Translations under genes and position numbers: made by a program
The notes under the pieces: generated by a model
Database searches by the model: none
Told to the model about the DNA's origin: nothing
Seen by the model: only the letters and a program-made list of their open reading frames with translations
Part shown: positions 4,058-5,644 of the stretch, one piece after another
Layout of the letters: every line of letters begins with the position of its first letter
Numbering within the stretch: position 1 is the stretch's first letter
Source: Clostridia bacterium
Lineage (GTDB): Bacteria > Bacillota > Clostridia > Christensenellales > UBA1242
NCBI GenBank assembly: GCA_017616705.1
Contig: JAFZXQ010000086.1
Coordinates: 1-5,644, forward strand
Length of the DNA: 5,644 bases
Direction: 5' to 3'

Positions 4058-5644
4058 TTAACTAAGATTTGATGGGTTTATTTCAACAAAACTTGTAACA
4101 TTATTAACTTTATTTTCATCAAGCATTAAATAAACGTAATCAAAAACTGTTTTTTCAATATTAGGTTTTATTCTAAACAAAATTTGATATCTAAACTTGT
4201 TTTGAATTCGCCCTATAGGAGATTTCATAACCCCAAGGTAAACCCAATCTTTAACGTTATCTTTTTGCAAGGCTTGCATTTTTTCATAATAGGTTTTAGT
4301 TAAACTAACAACGTCTTTTTCATTTTCGCCACTAACCAAAATTCTCATTATTGTTGCAAATGGCGGAAATAATGTTACTTCCCTTATGTTAGATTCTTTC
4401 TTATAAAAGGCCATATAGTCATAAGCCTGCGCCATTTTGTAAATATAATGCCTTGGAGCATAAGTTTGAAGAATTATCTCGCCTGTTTTATCGGCTCTTC
4501 CTGCCCTTCCCGCAACCTGAGTTATAAGCTGGAAAGTTTTTTCAACAGCCCTAAAACTTGATTGGTGAAGGCTAACGTCAGCATCAATTATTCCAACTAA
4601 TGTTACTTGCGGGAAATCATGACCTTTTGCTATCATTTGAGTTCCAACTAGAATTTGGGCTTCCCCATTTTTAAACTTAGTTAGAATTTTAAGGTGAGCA
4701 TCTTTGGTTTGGGTTGTGTCGTTATCCATTCTTAAAACTTTAACATTTGGGAATAAATTAGCAAGCTCTTCACAAACCTTTTGCGTTCCTAGCGCGCCCT
4801 GTTTTATGCTTGCGCTTCCGCAAACTGGGCAAACATCAAAAACCTTAAACCTGTTTCCGCAATAATGACATTTTAAAGCGTTTTCAGCCCTGTGATAAAC
4901 AAGGCTAACATCACAATCACTACATTTAGCAACCCACCCACATTCTTTACACATTAAAAACGAAGCATAACCTCTTCTGTTTAAAAAGATCATGGCTTGG
5001 TTTCCGCTTTCAATCGTCTTTTTAAGGGCGTCAATAAGGTCGCGAGAAAAGATGCCGTTGTTGCCGTCTCTTATCTCTTTACCCATATCAACAATCTTAA
5101 GTGGTGGTAATGGCCTTTTATTAACCCTTTCTTTCATTTCAAGAAGGTTATATTCACCGATTACTGCTTTATGGTAAGATTCAAGAGATGGCGTTGCGCT
5201 TCCTAAAACGAGCGAACAACCAAAACTTTCGCTCATAAACTCGGCAACAGCAATTGTATTAAACCTTGGGTGTGACTCGCTTACATAACTATTGTCATGT
5301 TCTTCGTCAATAATAATAGCGCCAACGTTTTCAAGGGGCGCAAAAATTGCAGACCTTGCGCCAACAACAATGTTTGCCTTTTTCATTAAAATGCGCTTCC
5401 ACTCGTCAAACCTTTCACCTGCGCTAAGGCCACTATGAAGAATTGCAACATTATCTCCAAAACGGCTTCTAAAATTAAATAAAACTTGAGGAGTTAGGGA
5501 AATTTCAGGAACGAGCATTATCGCCGTTTTACCCCCCGAAATGACGTTTTTAATAATATTCATATAAACTTCGGTTTTACCGCTTCCGGTTACGCCATGA
5601 ATTAAATATTTAGCTGGGGTTTCAGTAATTTTATCAACAATAGC
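4058..5644 (-). CDS. priA: Primosomal replication restart helicase PriA, N-terminal part off the right edge
   Basis: PriA is a 3'-5' superfamily 2 DNA helicase that recognises abandoned replication forks and directs reloading of the replicative helicase. The frame is open to the right edge and shows 528 codons; the family is about 700-740 residues, so roughly 200 N-terminal residues (fork DNA-binding and winged-helix domains) are outside. Visible, numbering from the edge: Walker A GVTGSGKT (17-24, bases 5573-5596), DEEH box (113-116, bases 5297-5308), GSATPS (about 148-153), and a two-zinc insertion with eight cysteines at 232, 235, 241, 244, 259, 262, 272 and 275. Then come the motif V region GTQMIAKGHDFPQV, motif VI QVAGRAGR, and a C-terminal domain ending EINPSNLS, close to the usual V-x-(I/V)NP-x-SL end. 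The internal ATG at 5563 is not the start, because the Walker A motif lies upstream of it. No terminator is visible after the stop, so read-through into the LRR gene is possible. Confidence 0.97.
   Translation of the reverse strand, partial: AIVDKITETPAKYLIHGVTGSGKTEVYMNIIKNVISGGKTAIMLVPEISLTPQVLFNFRSRFGDNVAILHSGLSAGERFDEWKRILMKKANIVVGARSAIFAPLENVGAIIIDEEHDNSYVSESHPRFNTIAVAEFMSESFGCSLVLGSATPSLESYHKAVIGEYNLLEMKERVNKRPLPPLKIVDMGKEIRDGNNGIFSRDLIDALKKTIESGNQAMIFLNRRGYASFLMCKECGWVAKCSDCDVSLVYHRAENALKCHYCGNRFKVFDVCPVCGSASIKQGALGTQKVCEELANLFPNVKVLRMDNDTTQTKDAHLKILTKFKNGEAQILVGTQMIAKGHDFPQVTLVGIIDADVSLHQSSFRAVEKTFQLITQVAGRAGRADKTGEIILQTYAPRHYIYKMAQAYDYMAFYKKESNIREVTLFPPFATIMRILVSGENEKDVVSLTKTYYEKMQALQKDNVKDWVYLGVMKSPIGRIQNKFRYQILFRIKPNIEKTVFDYVYLMLDENKVNNVTSFVEINPSNLS

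Noticed and set aside
4992..5177. Plus-strand open frame opposite priA
   Set aside because: Antisense of the PriA helicase core; no independent evidence of coding.
5561..5563. ATG at 5563 as the priA start
   Set aside because: The reading frame continues to the window edge and encodes the Walker A motif upstream of this ATG.
1..5644. tRNA, rRNA, riboswitch, CRISPR, insertion-sequence or attachment-site signatures
   Set aside because: Read on both strands; no repeat array, cloverleaf, transposase motif or terminal repeats were seen, and gaps between genes are too small for most of these.

Overview
The window is a compact stretch of an AT-rich bacterial chromosome (roughly 35% GC by hand estimate). 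Every supported gene lies on the minus strand, so transcription runs right to left. The genetic code is standard (TGA ends rlmN), and Shine-Dalgarno sites are of the GGAG type. The order priA, def, fmt, rlmN, rsgA is the Firmicutes-type cluster, and the protein sequences read like those of an uncultured Clostridia-like Firmicute. That placement is an inference from gene order, motifs and composition; no database was searched.

Layout in transcription order: (1) 5644-4058, the helicase and C-terminal part of priA, whose N-terminus lies beyond the right edge. (2) 3999-3379, a short BspA-type leucine-rich-repeat gene of unknown function, with a consensus sigma-A promoter just after the priA stop and an intrinsic terminator that starts inside its own last codons. 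(3) About 3333-3283, a promoter and ribosome-binding region for the next operon. (4) 3277-2822 def, 2808-1855 fmt, 1855-818 rlmN and 821-1 rsgA (3' end off the left edge). These four are tightly packed: a 13-nt gap, then a TAATG overlap, then an ATGA overlap.

The four-gene operon serves translation. Fmt formylates initiator Met-tRNA and Def removes the formyl group from new proteins. RlmN methylates 23S rRNA A2503 and some tRNAs, and RsgA is a late 30S maturation GTPase. PriA restarts stalled replication forks and is an old positional neighbour of def/fmt. The LRR gene is the only accessory-looking item. It is a self-contained transcription unit that separates priA from def, looks more AT-rich than its neighbours, and lacks the GCGC tetramer that is abundant elsewhere.

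I found no RNA gene, CRISPR array, insertion sequence, attachment site or origin. Apart from the gene-bounded gap at 3278-3378, which holds a terminator tail and a promoter, there is no non-coding stretch of note. I see no clear new multi-gene system. The points most worth a second look are the LRR cassette and an RsgA with Asn where the switch-I histidine is expected.
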